Shown here: positions 28,712 through 40,063 of the stretch, in pieces
Layout of the letters: each line of letters starts with the position of its first letter
Numbering within the stretch: the stretch's first letter is position 1
Origin: Phenylobacterium sp.
GTDB taxonomy: Bacteria; Pseudomonadota; Alphaproteobacteria; Caulobacterales; Caulobacteraceae
Reading direction: 5' to 3'
Assembly (NCBI RefSeq): GCF_030680185.1
Contig: NZ_JAUXVZ010000035.1
Location: forward strand, 91,915 to 155,914
DNA length: 64,000 nt
Translations under genes and position numbers: made by a program
Notes under the pieces: generated by a model
What the model saw: only the letters and a program-made list of their open reading frames with translations
The model's database searches: none
What the model was told of the DNA's origin: nothing

Positions 28712-29136
28712 TCCGCTACGCCCTGGCCTGCGATCACGGCCACGAGTTCGAGGGCTGGTTCTCGGCGTCGAGCGATTTCGACGACCAGAAGGCCCGGGGC
28801 TTGCTGGAATGCCCGGTCTGCGGTGTGCGCGAGGTGCGCAAGCAGATCATGGCTCCGGCCGTGGCGGGCACCAAGCGCAACACGCCCGACCTGCCGCCCA
28901 AGGCCCGGGCGGTGATGATGGAGGCGCTGAGCAAGGTGCGCCGCCACGTGGAAGAAAACTTCGACGATGTCGGCGACGCCTTCGCCAAGGAGGCCCGCGC
29001 CATCCATGAGGGCAGGTCCGAGGACCGCGGCATTTATGGCCAGGCCACGCCGGCCGAGGTGAAGGCCCTGGTCGAGGACGGCGTGCCCGTCGCGCCCCTG
29101 CCGCCAGAGCCGCCCAAGAAGACCGAGGTCAACTAA
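28708..29136 (+). CDS. DUF1178 family protein
   Basis: 142 residues. The N-terminus MIRYALACDHGHEFEGWFSA with CPVCGVREVRKQIMAPAV matches the DUF1178 family, which is common in proteobacteria and regularly found after a Nit-type hydrolase. The cysteines in CDHGH and CPVCG suggest a small zinc site. Function is not known. It is coupled to the hydrolase by a 4-nt overlap. Confidence 0.88.
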   Translation: MIRYALACDHGHEFEGWFSASSDFDDQKARGLLECPVCGVREVRKQIMAPAVAGTKRNTPDLPPKARAVMMEALSKVRRHVEENFDDVGDAFAKEARAIHEGRSEDRGIYGQATPAEVKALVEDGVPVAPLPPEPPKKTEVN

Positions 29137-29217
29137 AACACTCAAGGCGCGGGTTGATGTGGTGCGAGCCTTCCGCCACCGTGGGTTGGGTGGTGTTAGG
29201 GGGCGATCTTGACGTGC

Positions 29218-31140
29218 ATGCGAGCCTTGCTGGGGCTGTTGGCGGCCCTGTGCGCCGTGGCGTCGGTTCAGGCGGCGCCGTTGGAGGCCTATGGCCGCCT
29301 CCCTGATATCGAAATGGCCTCGATCTCGCCGGATGGCGCGCAGGTGGCGATGATCGTCACCAATGGCGAAGACCGGGCGATCCTGCTGAAGACCGTCGAC
29401 AGCGGCGCGACCCGGAGCATCCTGATCGGCGAAGCCAAGGCGCGCGGCCTGTCCTGGGCAGGCTCACGCTTCCTCCTGGTGACCACTTCGGTGACCAGCC
29501 GCATCGGTGGTGGGGTCATCGCCCCGCGTAGCGAGCGCTTTATTCAGTTCGCCTACGACCTTGAGCGCGACAAGCTCATGCACCTGCTCGATGACGCCGC
29601 TGGGGGCCTGAACATCATCGCCGCGCCTCCCGAAGTCCGGCTGGTCGAGGGCGAGCCGCGTCTGTTCCTCACGGGCGTCCACTTCGGAAGCGACGGCCGA
29701 GGGCGCACGGCGCTCTATGAGGTCGATCTCAACCGCGGCGGTCGCTCAAGGCTGGTCCATGGCGGAATGCGCGACACCCGCGAATGGCTGGTGGCGGCGG
29801 ACGGGACGCCCATCGCCACGACCGAGTATGAAGGGCGCACAGGCCGCTGGGTGCTGCGGGTCGCCCAAGGCCGCGATTGGCCCGAGGTGCTATCCACCAC
29901 CCGTCTGAACGAACCGCCAGTCTTGCTGGGCTTTGGTCGCGACCCGCGGAGTCTTCTGGTGGCGGGTTGGCATGAGGGCGAGGGAGGCCTGCGCGAATAT
30001 CAGATCGACGACCACGCCTGGGGCGAGGTCTTCGCGCCGGGTGATTCGAACCCGATCTATGATCCGCAGAGCCAACTCCTGATCGGCCACCGCCGGATGG
30101 TGGGCGATGAAGACATCGTCCACTTTTTTGATCCGGCCGACCAGGCCGTATGGAAGGCGATCGCCGCCGCCTATCCGGGAGAGCGGGTGAGCCTGGCCGA
30201 CTGGTCGCAGGATCGCTCACGGATCGTGGTCCGGGTGGATTCGCCAGGCGAGGGGCCAGCCTACGCTCTCGTCGATCTGAAGCGCCGCAAGGCTGACTGG
30301 ATCGGCCAGGTCTATGGCCGGCTGGGCCCAGCCGACCTGTCACCGGTGCAGCCGGTCGCCTTCAAGGCCCGCGATGGACTGGCTCTCAGCGGATACCTGA
30401 CGGCGCCCAAAGGCAAGGCGGCCCGGAGCCTGCCGCTGATCGTCCTGCCCCATGGCGGGCCGGCCGTGCGGGACACGCCAGGCTTCGACTGGTGGGCCCA
30501 GGCGCTCGCTTCGCGGGGCTATGCCGTTCTGCAGGTGAATTATCGGGGTTCGGCAGGCTTTGGTCCTGAATTCCTGACGGCTGGGTTCGGCGAATGGGGC
30601 GGCAAGATGCAGACCGACCTGTCCGATGGAGTCGCCCACCTTGCCGCCGATGGCGTCATTGATCCCAAGCGGGTCTGCATCGTGGGCGCCAGCTATGGCG
30701 GCTATGCGGCCTTGGCGGGCGTCACCCTGGATCCCGGCGTCTACCGCTGCGCCGCCTCCGTGGCCGGTTTGTCGGATCTCAGAAAGTTCGTCCTGTGGTC
30801 CAAGACGCAAAAGGGGGTCGCCGCCCAACGGTACTGGAACAGGTTCATGGGCTCTGAGGATGATCGCGACCCGGTCCTTCGGGCCAAGTCGCCAGCGCTT
30901 CTGGTTGATCGCGTAGAGGCGCCGGTTCTTCTGGTTCACGGCAAGGACGACACCATCGTTCCCTTCGACCAGAGCCGGGACATGGCCCAGGCGCTAAACG
31001 CGGCGGGCAAGCCAGTCGACCTGGTCCCCCTGGATGGGGAGGATCACTTCCTGTCCAGGGGCCAGACGCGGCTGCAGATGCTGCAGGCGGTAGTGAGCTT
31101 TCTGGAAACTCACAATCCGCCTGACGCACCGTCTTCCTAG
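29218..31140 (+). CDS. S9 family prolyl-oligopeptidase-type peptidase, exported
   Basis: 640 residues from the ATG giving MRALLGLLAALCAVASVQAA, a signal peptide with cleavage near AQA; a TTG 9 nt earlier is an alternative. The N-terminal two thirds forms a beta-propeller. The C-terminal hydrolase has LIVLPHGGPAVRDTPGF, the nucleophile in IVGASYGGYAALAGV, the Asp in HGKDDTIVPFDQS and the His in GEDHFLSRGQ. The family cleaves short peptides, often after proline or acyl-amino acids. It is probably periplasmic. It converges with the fadL gene, 6 bp between stops. Confidence 0.93.
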   Translation: MRALLGLLAALCAVASVQAAPLEAYGRLPDIEMASISPDGAQVAMIVTNGEDRAILLKTVDSGATRSILIGEAKARGLSWAGSRFLLVTTSVTSRIGGGVIAPRSERFIQFAYDLERDKLMHLLDDAAGGLNIIAAPPEVRLVEGEPRLFLTGVHFGSDGRGRTALYEVDLNRGGRSRLVHGGMRDTREWLVAADGTPIATTEYEGRTGRWVLRVAQGRDWPEVLSTTRLNEPPVLLGFGRDPRSLLVAGWHEGEGGLREYQIDDHAWGEVFAPGDSNPIYDPQSQLLIGHRRMVGDEDIVHFFDPADQAVWKAIAAAYPGERVSLADWSQDRSRIVVRVDSPGEGPAYALVDLKRRKADWIGQVYGRLGPADLSPVQPVAFKARDGLALSGYLTAPKGKAARSLPLIVLPHGGPAVRDTPGFDWWAQALASRGYAVLQVNYRGSAGFGPEFLTAGFGEWGGKMQTDLSDGVAHLAADGVIDPKRVCIVGASYGGYAALAGVTLDPGVYRCAASVAGLSDLRKFVLWSKTQKGVAAQRYWNRFMGSEDDRDPVLRAKSPALLVDRVEAPVLLVHGKDDTIVPFDQSRDMAQALNAAGKPVDLVPLDGEDHFLSRGQTRLQMLQAVVSFLETHNPPDAPSS

Positions 31141-31146
31141 GTGGTC

Positions 31147-32427
31147 CTAGAAGGTCTTGCGCAGACCCAGCGACAGGATGGCGCCTTCGCCGTTCACGTC
31201 GCCGCGCAGGCGGGTGACGGTCTGGGCGGCGGTGCCTTCGTAGAAGGTGGTGTCGTGGTTCACCTTGCTCTCGTCGAAGGTGATGTAGGAGAGCGCCGCA
31301 TCCATGGTGAGCGAGTCGCTCAGCGCAGCGCTGGCGCCGACGCCGTAGAGCCAACGGTCGCCGTCTGGAACCCGCGCGGTGCGCAGGTCATCGGGGGTCG
31401 GGGTCGGATCGTACTGGGCGCCGGCCCGCAGGGTCAGCCGTTGGTTGACCATGTAGTCCACGCCCATGCCGCCGGTGGTCACGTCCTTGTACCGCTGGGG
31501 CAGGGTTTCGTTGACCGCCGGGGAGGTGACGGTGATCTGGTCGAACTCGCTCCAGCCGATGCGGTTGACCTGGGCGTTGATGGCCAGACGCTCGGTGGCC
31601 TGCCAGCGGGCGCCGAAGGTGGCGATCCACGGGGTCGAGAAGTTGGCCGAGCCGCCGATGTCGGTGTTGAACGGGGCCAGCGGGCCGGCCAGGCCAACCA
31701 CCCGAACATCGCCGTCCAGGTCATGCTCGATCGCCGAACGATAGCTGGCGCCGAAGGTCAGGGCGTCGAAATGGGCCTGGGCGCCCACGGTCCAGCCGAA
31801 GTCCCAGCCATTGCCCTTGAGCTGCGAGACGCCGTCCGGGATGGCCGGCGACAGGTTCGGATAGGCGGTCGAGAGGGTGGCCTCGGTGTATTGCGCGCTG
31901 ACGCCGGCGCCCAGGTCGAGCCAGTCGGTGAGCTGCATGGCGCCGGTCAGCTGGACGTCGGCCGTGGTCAGGCCCGACTCCAGACCGTCATATCGCGCCC
32001 AGGCGTTGTCGCGATATTCGGTGGTGAAGTTGTACGGGGCGGCCACCGAGAGGCCGAGGGCGAAGCGGTCGCCCACCGGGGTGGCGATGGCGAAGTTCGG
32101 GGCCACGCCGCTCTGGATCGGATTGAAGGCGCGGGGCTCGCCGCCCACCGGTACGGTCACGCCGCCGGGATAGGTGATGGTCGAGCCGGTGTCGGTGACG
32201 GTGGCGTCAACGAAGATCGCATGGGCGCCGACGTAGACTTCCCGCGGGGAGCGGGCGATGGCGGCGGGGTTCCACCAGAGGGACGAGACGCCCGTGTCGG
32301 CGACTTCGCCGGTATAGGCCCGGCCGGCGCCACGCACCGACTGTTCCTGCAGATAGAAGCCGCCGGCCGCAGCCGGACCAGCGAGGCTCGTTGCGCCGAC
32401 AAGCGCCAAAACCCAAGCCTTTTTCAT
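31147..32427 (-). CDS. FadL/OmpP1 family outer-membrane transporter
   Basis: 426 residues from the ATG giving MKKAWVLALVGATSLAGPAA, a signal peptide, with GGGAG 11 nt upstream. The hatch-domain start GGFYLQEQSVRGAGRAYTGE, VSSLWWNPAAIA and many alternating beta strands match FadL, and the C-terminus ends in a beta-strand terminating in Phe (LGLRKTF), as usual for beta-barrel proteins. It takes up long-chain fatty acids or other hydrophobic compounds. A FATP-type acyl-CoA synthetase that could act on such substrates lies at 45.4 kb. Confidence 0.94.
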   Translation of the reverse strand: MKKAWVLALVGATSLAGPAAAGGFYLQEQSVRGAGRAYTGEVADTGVSSLWWNPAAIARSPREVYVGAHAIFVDATVTDTGSTITYPGGVTVPVGGEPRAFNPIQSGVAPNFAIATPVGDRFALGLSVAAPYNFTTEYRDNAWARYDGLESGLTTADVQLTGAMQLTDWLDLGAGVSAQYTEATLSTAYPNLSPAIPDGVSQLKGNGWDFGWTVGAQAHFDALTFGASYRSAIEHDLDGDVRVVGLAGPLAPFNTDIGGSANFSTPWIATFGARWQATERLAINAQVNRIGWSEFDQITVTSPAVNETLPQRYKDVTTGGMGVDYMVNQRLTLRAGAQYDPTPTPDDLRTARVPDGDRWLYGVGASAALSDSLTMDAALSYITFDESKVNHDTTFYEGTAAQTVTRLRGDVNGEGAILSLGLRKTF

Positions 32428-32535
32428 AGGTAGAACTCCCAAACACGACAGCTGTGCCGGCCGTGAGGCCGACTGGTGCGGGGGTAAGGGGCGGCCCTGG
32501 CTTTGGTTTCCCCATAAACCGGGGCAATCCGACTT

Positions 32536-32555
32536 GTGTGGCGTAATGGCCACAC
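32536..32555. promoter_or_regulatory. Inverted repeat in the fadL-clpB divergent intergenic region
   Basis: GTGTGGC-GTAATG-GCCACAC is a perfect 7-bp inverted repeat with a 6-nt centre, about 109-128 bp upstream of the fadL start and 73-92 bp upstream of the clpB start. Such a site could be an operator for either gene. No neighbouring regulator gene points to the protein involved. Confidence 0.4.
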
Positions 32556-32573
32556 CTACATCCAGCCTCGACG

Positions 32574-32595
32574 CGCCTTGCGCTGTCTCAAGGCG
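32574..32595 (+). other. Stem-loop in the clpB leader
   Basis: CGCCTTG-CGCTGTCT-CAAGGCG has perfect 7-bp arms and an 8-nt loop, ending 32 nt before the clpB ATG. It could fold in the clpB 5' leader. It contains CTTG, part of a heat-shock sigma-32 -35 element, but no convincing -10 follows. It is not a CIRCE element. Confidence 0.4.
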
Positions 32596-32627
32596 AGGCG
32601 CGTCAATCCGCCTAACGAGGGGATGCC

Positions 32628-35210
<2,583 letters not shown>

Positions 35211-35237
35211 AACGGTCGACGACTTCCACGGAGTCTG

Positions 35238-35267
35238 GACGCCCTTCCTGTTCGCAGGGAGGGCGTC
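35238..35267. terminator. Bidirectional terminator hairpin with TTCG tetraloop
   Basis: GACGCCCTTCCTG-TTCG-CAGGGAGGGCGTC forms a 13-bp stem with one non-Watson-Crick position (a T-G pair) around a stable UUCG tetraloop. It sits between the convergent stops of clpB (35210) and the DUF4267-like gene (35274). No long T tract follows on either side. Confidence 0.75.
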
Positions 35268-35273
35268 TGTCGT

Positions 35274-35681
35274 TCAGCCCTTGGTCTTGCGCAGGCGCTG
35301 GGCGGCGTAGACGTCGGCCAGGGTCAGGCCCAGCAGCACGCCGTAGAAGATCGCGAGCCCCCGCCACTGCTGGCGGCTGGCGGGGCGGGCCTTGAGCAGG
35401 ACGGCGACCTGGCCCGCGATGTTCAGTCCATGGGCCACGAGCCAGCGCTTGTCGCCGCCATCCAGCAACAGCCCCGCGCCCGCCGACATTTCCCGCAGGC
35501 CAAGGGTGCGCACCATAGAGGCCTCGCCAAGCCCTGTGCGGCCTGCGATGGCCGCCGGGCGCGCGGTCTTGATCAGGCCGATGGCGAGGCTCGCCAGGCC
35601 CAGGGCGTAGATGGTCGGCCGGGCGGCGACGGGGGTCTTGGGCAGAGAATTCTGGGTCTTGGGAAGCGAGGCCATGCCCAT
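35274..35681 (-). CDS. Small membrane protein, DUF4267-like
   Basis: 135 residues with about four hydrophobic segments: YALGLASLAIGLIKTARP, a middle one around LREMSAGAGLLLDGG, NIAGQVAVLLKA and GLAIFYGVLLGLTLADVYAA. The layout resembles DUF4267-type four-helix membrane proteins of unknown function. An ATG at 35675 is an alternative start. A chance relation to a transporter cannot be excluded. It converges on clpB. Confidence 0.65.
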   Translation of the reverse strand: MGMASLPKTQNSLPKTPVAARPTIYALGLASLAIGLIKTARPAAIAGRTGLGEASMVRTLGLREMSAGAGLLLDGGDKRWLVAHGLNIAGQVAVLLKARPASRQQWRGLAIFYGVLLGLTLADVYAAQRLRKTKG

Positions 35682-35749
35682 CGAAAGACTTCGCCCGCCG
35701 CCGGGTTCCGGCGACGGGCGACAAGTCGTCTCACGCTTATGTCAGATGA

Positions 35750-36280
35750 TCAGAGGTCGATCGGGCTGACACGGCCGCCGCGGGTGACCACCCGGCGCAT
35801 GATGGCCACGCTCTCGCCGCCGGCCAGGGGGCGGGCCACGGTGATCACGAACCAGGCGCCGTCGGGCAGGTTCGAGAAGGAGAAGCGGTCGGCTGCGTCG
35901 CAGGTGGTGCGCCGCACGAAGGACGAATAGTCGTCATTGGGCGCCGAAGGGGTGCGCGCCCGCACCTCGTCCGCCGGCAGGGCGGCGGCCTCGGGCGAGG
36001 AATAGAGGATGCTCATCCGCCGCCGCGTCCAGGGGGTTTCCGGCGTCAGGACCACGCCCGCGCCCGAGCAGGTGAAGCGCGCCGGACCCTGGCGATAGGT
36101 CAGACGGCCATCGATGGTGTTGCGTCCCGGCACGGCCGACCACGAAAAGTCCTCCGGCCGGAAGACTGTGGGCGAGGGGGCCGAAGCCCCTGGCGGCGGG
36201 GGCGGCGGACCCATGGTGGGGGCGCAGGCCGTAGCCAGGGCGAGCGTGGCGGAGACCGCCAGGATGCGAAGCTTGGACAT
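35750..36280 (-). CDS. Hypothetical lipoprotein
   Basis: 176 residues from the ATG giving MSKLRILAVSATLALATACA; the lipobox is ATAC, so the mature protein is lipid-anchored. A proline run (TMGPPPPPPG) follows, then a folded part with two cysteines (RFTCSGAG and RRTTCDAADRFSF) that could form a disulfide. I do not recognise the family. It stands alone, with a possible promoter before 36280 near the divergent end of lysA. Confidence 0.75.
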   Translation of the reverse strand: MSKLRILAVSATLALATACAPTMGPPPPPPGASAPSPTVFRPEDFSWSAVPGRNTIDGRLTYRQGPARFTCSGAGVVLTPETPWTRRRMSILYSSPEAAALPADEVRARTPSAPNDDYSSFVRRTTCDAADRFSFSNLPDGAWFVITVARPLAGGESVAIMRRVVTRGGRVSPIDL

Positions 36281-36355
36281 GGCCCGACCATAATTAAGGT
36301 CTGTGACAGATGCCAACACTAGATGCGTCATCCCGACGCGGGGCTGCCCACCACC

Positions 36356-37624
36356 TCAGAGCCAGGGCGCCGGCGTCTCCCGGGCGAGCATCTCTTCATA
36401 GGTCGGCCGCGGGCGGACGATGGCGAACTCGGCCCCCTTGACCAGAACTTCAGGGACCAGGGGCCGGCTGTTGTACTCGCTGGCCATGGAGGCGCCGTAG
36501 GCGCCGGCGCTCATGAAGGCCACCAGGTCGCCCGCCTCGAAGACGGGCAGCGCCCGATCACGGGTGAAGGTGTCGCCGGTTTCGCAGACCGGGCCGACCA
36601 CGTCATAGGCCTTGGCCTCGCCCTCCCGCGGGCGGACGGCGCGGATGTCGTGATAGGCGTCGTACATGGCCGGGCGCAGCAGGTCGTTCATGGCCGCGTC
36701 CAGCACCAGGAAGCGCCGTCCCTCCGGTCGCTCGTGAATGTGCACCACCTGCGCCAGCAGCACGCCGGCGTTGGCCGCGATCACGCGGCCTGGCTCGAAG
36801 GCCAGCTTCACGTCCAGGCCGCGGGTGGCGTGCGCCACGACCTTGGCGTAGTCGGCCGGCGACGGGGGTTCGGGCTGGTTGAAATAGGGCACGCCCAGGC
36901 CGCCGCCCAGGTCCAGCCGCTCCACCGTCAGGCCTTCGCCCTTCAGGCGTCCGACCAGGCCGGCCATCTTGGCGAAGGCCTCGGCCATGGGGGCGAGGTC
37001 GGTGATCTGGCTGCCGATGTGACAGGCCACGCCGACCGGGTTCAGCCACGCGTTGTTCGAGGCCTGGGCATAGAGCCGCTCGGCCTCGGCGAAGGAAACG
37101 CCGAACTTGTTCTCCGACTTGCCGGTGGCGATCTTGGCGTGACCGCCGGCCGCCACGTCGGGATTCACCCGGAACGCAATGGTGGCGCGCTTGCCCAGGC
37201 TTTGCGCCACCTGGGCGATGGCGGCCATTTCCGGCTCGGACTCGACATTGATCTCGCTGACCCCGGTCTCCAGGGCGAAGGCGATCTCAGCCCGGGTTTT
37301 GCCGACGCCGGAAAAGACGATCCGTTCGGGGGGCACGTCGGCCGCCAGGGCCCGGCGGATTTCGCCCTCGGACACGGTGTCGGCGCCGGCGCCCAGCCGC
37401 GCCAGGGTCCTGAGCACGGCGACGTTGGAATTGGCCTTTACGGCGAAGGCGATCAGCGGATCGCGCACGCCTTCGGCCTCCAGCGCCTCGCGCAGGACCG
37501 TGTAGTGCCGCTCGAAGGTGGCGGTAGAATAGACATAGACCGGGGTGCCGACCGCCTCGGCGATGTCGGCCAGGGCCACGTCTTCGCAGAAGAGCTCACC
37601 CTCCCGCAGCTCGAAATGGTTCAT
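36356..37624 (-). CDS. lysA: Diaminopimelate decarboxylase
   Basis: 422 residues from the ATG giving [20 protein letters not shown]. The PLP lysine is in LIAFAVKANSNVAVL, the His in GVACHIGSQITDL, the glycine-rich phosphate site in RLDLGGGLGVPY, the substrate motif EPGRVIAANAG and the dimer-site VGPVCETGDTF with its Cys. It makes lysine from meso-diaminopimelate. The start overlaps the lptM stop by 4 nt, and lptM overlaps argH likewise, making one tight argH-lptM-lysA operon. Confidence 0.97.
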   Translation of the reverse strand: MNHFELREGELFCEDVALADIAEAVGTPVYVYSTATFERHYTVLREALEAEGVRDPLIAFAVKANSNVAVLRTLARLGAGADTVSEGEIRRALAADVPPERIVFSGVGKTRAEIAFALETGVSEINVESEPEMAAIAQVAQSLGKRATIAFRVNPDVAAGGHAKIATGKSENKFGVSFAEAERLYAQASNNAWLNPVGVACHIGSQITDLAPMAEAFAKMAGLVGRLKGEGLTVERLDLGGGLGVPYFNQPEPPSPADYAKVVAHATRGLDVKLAFEPGRVIAANAGVLLAQVVHIHERPEGRRFLVLDAAMNDLLRPAMYDAYHDIRAVRPREGEAKAYDVVGPVCETGDTFTRDRALPVFEAGDLVAFMSAGAYGASMASEYNSRPLVPEVLVKGAEFAIVRPRPTYEEMLARETPAPWL

Positions 37625-37911
37625 CGGGGATTGGCGTAGGGGTCGGGCAGGGCGCCTTGGGGCGAGGACGAGGTCGGATTGGAGGCCGTGCCCTCGATGG
37701 GCAGGGTCCGGGGCGGCGCAGGGTTTGTGGCCCGGGTGCGCGGATCGACCGTGTCCACCGGCTTGCTGGCCGAGGGACGGGGGGCGACGATCTCGCCGGT
37801 GGCCGGATCGCCCCACAGGGGCGGCGGGCGCTCCAGACCGCCAGCCTTGCCACAGGCGGCCAGGGCCAGAGCGCTGGCCAGGGCCATGAGAAGCGGGGCG
37901 CGGAGGTTCAT
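37621..37911 (-). CDS. lptM: LptM-like small lipoprotein
   Basis: 96 residues. A signal peptide ends in the lipobox ALAAC (Cys20), directly followed by [14 protein letters not shown], the short motif C-G-x-x-G-x-L-x-x-P that defines LptM, a lipoprotein that helps LptD of the LPS export machine mature. The rest is Pro/Ala/Thr-rich and unstructured. Between argH and lysA is the usual alphaproteobacterial position for this gene. Both ends overlap neighbours by 4 nt. Confidence 0.85.
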   Translation of the reverse strand: MNLRAPLLMALASALALAACGKAGGLERPPPLWGDPATGEIVAPRPSASKPVDTVDPRTRATNPAPPRTLPIEGTASNPTSSSPQGALPDPYANPR

Positions 37912-39353
37912 TTCAGCAAGTCCTTCCAGCGGGCGACCTGGGCGCGAACCTGGTCGGGGGCGGCGCCGCCATAGCTTTTGCGGCTGGCCACGGATGCGGC
38001 CGGTGTCAGCACTTCATAAACGCCGGAGCCGATGCGCGGGTCCAGGGCCTTCATCTCGTCCAGGGGCAGATCGGCCAGATCGCAGGCCAACTGCTCGGCC
38101 CGCTTCACCGCCGCCCCGGTGATGTGGTGGGCGTCGCGGAAGGGCATGTCGAGGGTCCGCACCAGCCAGTCGGCGAGATCGGTGGCGGTGGAGAAGCCGG
38201 CGCCGGCGGCGGCGGCCATGCGTTCGGCGTTAGGGGTCAGGTCGGCGACCATGCCGGTCATGGCGCCCAGCGACAGGTCGAGCACATCGAAGGCCTCGAA
38301 GGTCGGGACCTTGTCCTCCTGCATGTCCTTGGAATAGGCCAGCGGCAGGCCCTTCATCACCACGGCCAGCTGGGTGAAGGCCGCCAGCATGCGGCCGGCC
38401 TTGGCCCGGACCAGCTCGGCCGCATCGGGATTCTTCTTCTGCGGCATGATGGACGAGCCGGTGGTGAAGGCGTCCGACAGGGCGATGAAGCCGAACTGCG
38501 GAGTCATCCAGATCACGATCTCTTCGGCCAGGCGCGACAGATGGGTGGCGCAGATGGCCCCGGCCGCCAGGGCCTCCAGGGCGAAGTCGCGGGAGGAGAC
38601 GCTATCGAGGGAATTGGCCGTGGGGCGATCAAAGCCCAGGGCCTGGGCTGTAGCGTGGCGGTCGATGGGGAAGGGCGAGCCGGCCAGGGCCGCGGCGCCC
38701 AGGGGGCACTCGTTCATGCGGACCGCCGCATCGGTGAAGCGTGAGGCGTCGCGGCCAAACATCTCCACATAGGCCATCAGATGGTGGCCGAAGGTCACCG
38801 GCTGAGCCGGCTGCAGGTGGGTGAAACCGGGCATCAGGGTGTCGGCGTGGGCCTCGGCCTGAGCGACAAGGGCGCGCTGCAGGGCCTGGAGCTGTTCCGC
38901 CGTGCGATGGCAGGCCTCGCGGACCCACATGCGGAAGTCCAGCGCCACCTGGTCGTTGCGCGAGCGCGCCGTGTGCAGCCGTCCGGCCGCCGGCCCGATC
39001 AGCTCGCGCAGGCGGGCCTCCACATTCATGTGGATGTCTTCGTATTCGTCGCGGAAGGGGAAGGTCCCGTCGGCGATCTCGGCCTCGATGCGGGAGAGGC
39101 CCCCCTGGATGGCGGCCTCGTCCTCAGCCGAGATCACGCCCTGGTCGCGCAGCATGGTCGCGTGGGCGCGGGAGCCGGCGAGGTCCTGCGGCGCCAGGCG
39201 CTTGTCGAAGCCTATGGAGACGTTGATCGCCTGCATCAGGTCGGCGGGCTTGGCCGAAAAACGGCCGCCCCACATGGCCTGACCCTGGCCGGAAGCCTCG
39301 CCTTTCGCCATATGGACGTCGTCGTGCGGAGTTTTGGAGGCGTTGTCGGTCAT
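37908..39353 (-). CDS. argH: Argininosuccinate lyase
   Basis: 481 residues from the ATG at 39353. The core begins [20 protein letters not shown]; the signature [15 protein letters not shown] is intact and carries the flexible catalytic loop. Further marks are [18 protein letters not shown] and [19 protein letters not shown]. It splits argininosuccinate to arginine and fumarate. An ATG at 39311 would give 467 residues, closer to the family norm, and would leave a 42-bp gap to the divergent tlpA-like gene. Confidence 0.96.
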   Translation of the reverse strand: MTDNASKTPHDDVHMAKGEASGQGQAMWGGRFSAKPADLMQAINVSIGFDKRLAPQDLAGSRAHATMLRDQGVISAEDEAAIQGGLSRIEAEIADGTFPFRDEYEDIHMNVEARLRELIGPAAGRLHTARSRNDQVALDFRMWVREACHRTAEQLQALQRALVAQAEAHADTLMPGFTHLQPAQPVTFGHHLMAYVEMFGRDASRFTDAAVRMNECPLGAAALAGSPFPIDRHATAQALGFDRPTANSLDSVSSRDFALEALAAGAICATHLSRLAEEIVIWMTPQFGFIALSDAFTTGSSIMPQKKNPDAAELVRAKAGRMLAAFTQLAVVMKGLPLAYSKDMQEDKVPTFEAFDVLDLSLGAMTGMVADLTPNAERMAAAAGAGFSTATDLADWLVRTLDMPFRDAHHITGAAVKRAEQLACDLADLPLDEMKALDPRIGSGVYEVLTPAASVASRKSYGGAAPDQVRAQVARWKDLLK

Positions 39354-39971
39354 ATGAACGGTCAATCAGAGACGAGACCCGGACCCAGCCTGTTCCGCTG
39401 GGCCCTCTGGGGCGTCGCCGCCTTCGGCGTCGCGGCCGTGGTCTACATCATCGTTCAGGCTTCGACCAATCCCGATGCGAACCGCGGCCTGCGCGCCTTC
39501 GCCAAGGGCGAGATGGCCGCCCTCCAGACCCCGGCCGAACCGCGCCCGGCGCCGGTGACCACCATCTATGATCCGGAAGGCCAGCCGCTGCGCCTCAGCG
39601 CCTTCCGCGGCGAGGTGGTGGTGCTGAACCTGTGGGCCACCTGGTGCCCCCCTTGCGTGGCGGAGATGCCGACATTGGCGGCCTTGGCGGCGCACTATGA
39701 AGGCCAGCCCGTGCGGGTGTTGGCCGTCAGCATCGACCGCCCGGACGATGTTGACCGGGCGCGGGCCTTCATCGGCCAGCATGCGCCGCTGGAATTCTAC
39801 AGCGATCCGAACATGAAGCTCGCCTTCGACCTGGTTCCCCCGGCGCCGGGCATGCCGACGACGGTGATCTACGGCGCGGACGGCGTGGAACGGGCCAGGC
39901 TGTCCGGCGGCGCGGACTGGGGCGGCGACGACGCCAAGGCCCTGGTGGATCACGTGCTCGCCGCGGAATAG
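39354..39971 (+). CDS. TlpA-like membrane-anchored thioredoxin
   Basis: 205 residues. One N-terminal transmembrane segment (about 14-35: [20 protein letters not shown]) anchors a periplasmic thioredoxin-fold domain with [17 protein letters not shown], the WCxxC redox centre of TlpA/ResA proteins, and the cis-Pro loop GMPTTVIYG. It reduces thiols in the periplasm, for example for cytochrome maturation or to protect sulfhydryls. The divergent arrangement with argH is common in relatives. GGAGG lies 13 nt upstream of the ATG. Confidence 0.92.
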   Translation: MNGQSETRPGPSLFRWALWGVAAFGVAAVVYIIVQASTNPDANRGLRAFAKGEMAALQTPAEPRPAPVTTIYDPEGQPLRLSAFRGEVVVLNLWATWCPPCVAEMPTLAALAAHYEGQPVRVLAVSIDRPDDVDRARAFIGQHAPLEFYSDPNMKLAFDLVPPAPGMPTTVIYGADGVERARLSGGADWGGDDAKALVDHVLAAE

Positions 39972-39996
39972 GCCCCAGGCATAAGCACGGTCGGCT

Positions 39997-40022
39997 CCAG
40001 CCGAATCAGGCGCGACGGCTGG
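39997..40022. terminator. Weak hairpin between convergent tlpA-like and luxI-type genes
   Basis: CCAGCCG and CGGCTGG form a perfect 7-bp stem around a 12-nt loop, between the stops at 39971 and 40064. No U tract. It may terminate both transcripts. Confidence 0.35.
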
Positions 40023-40063
40023 CCCGCCGCGCCTGCGCTCGCCGCCCGGCGCGCCCCGCAGGA

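Noticed and set aside
32574..32595. CIRCE element or sigma-32 promoter for clpB
   Set aside because: The arms are CGCCTTG/CAAGGCG, not the CIRCE sequence TTAGCACTC-N9-GAGTGCTAA, and no convincing -10 element follows the CTTG.
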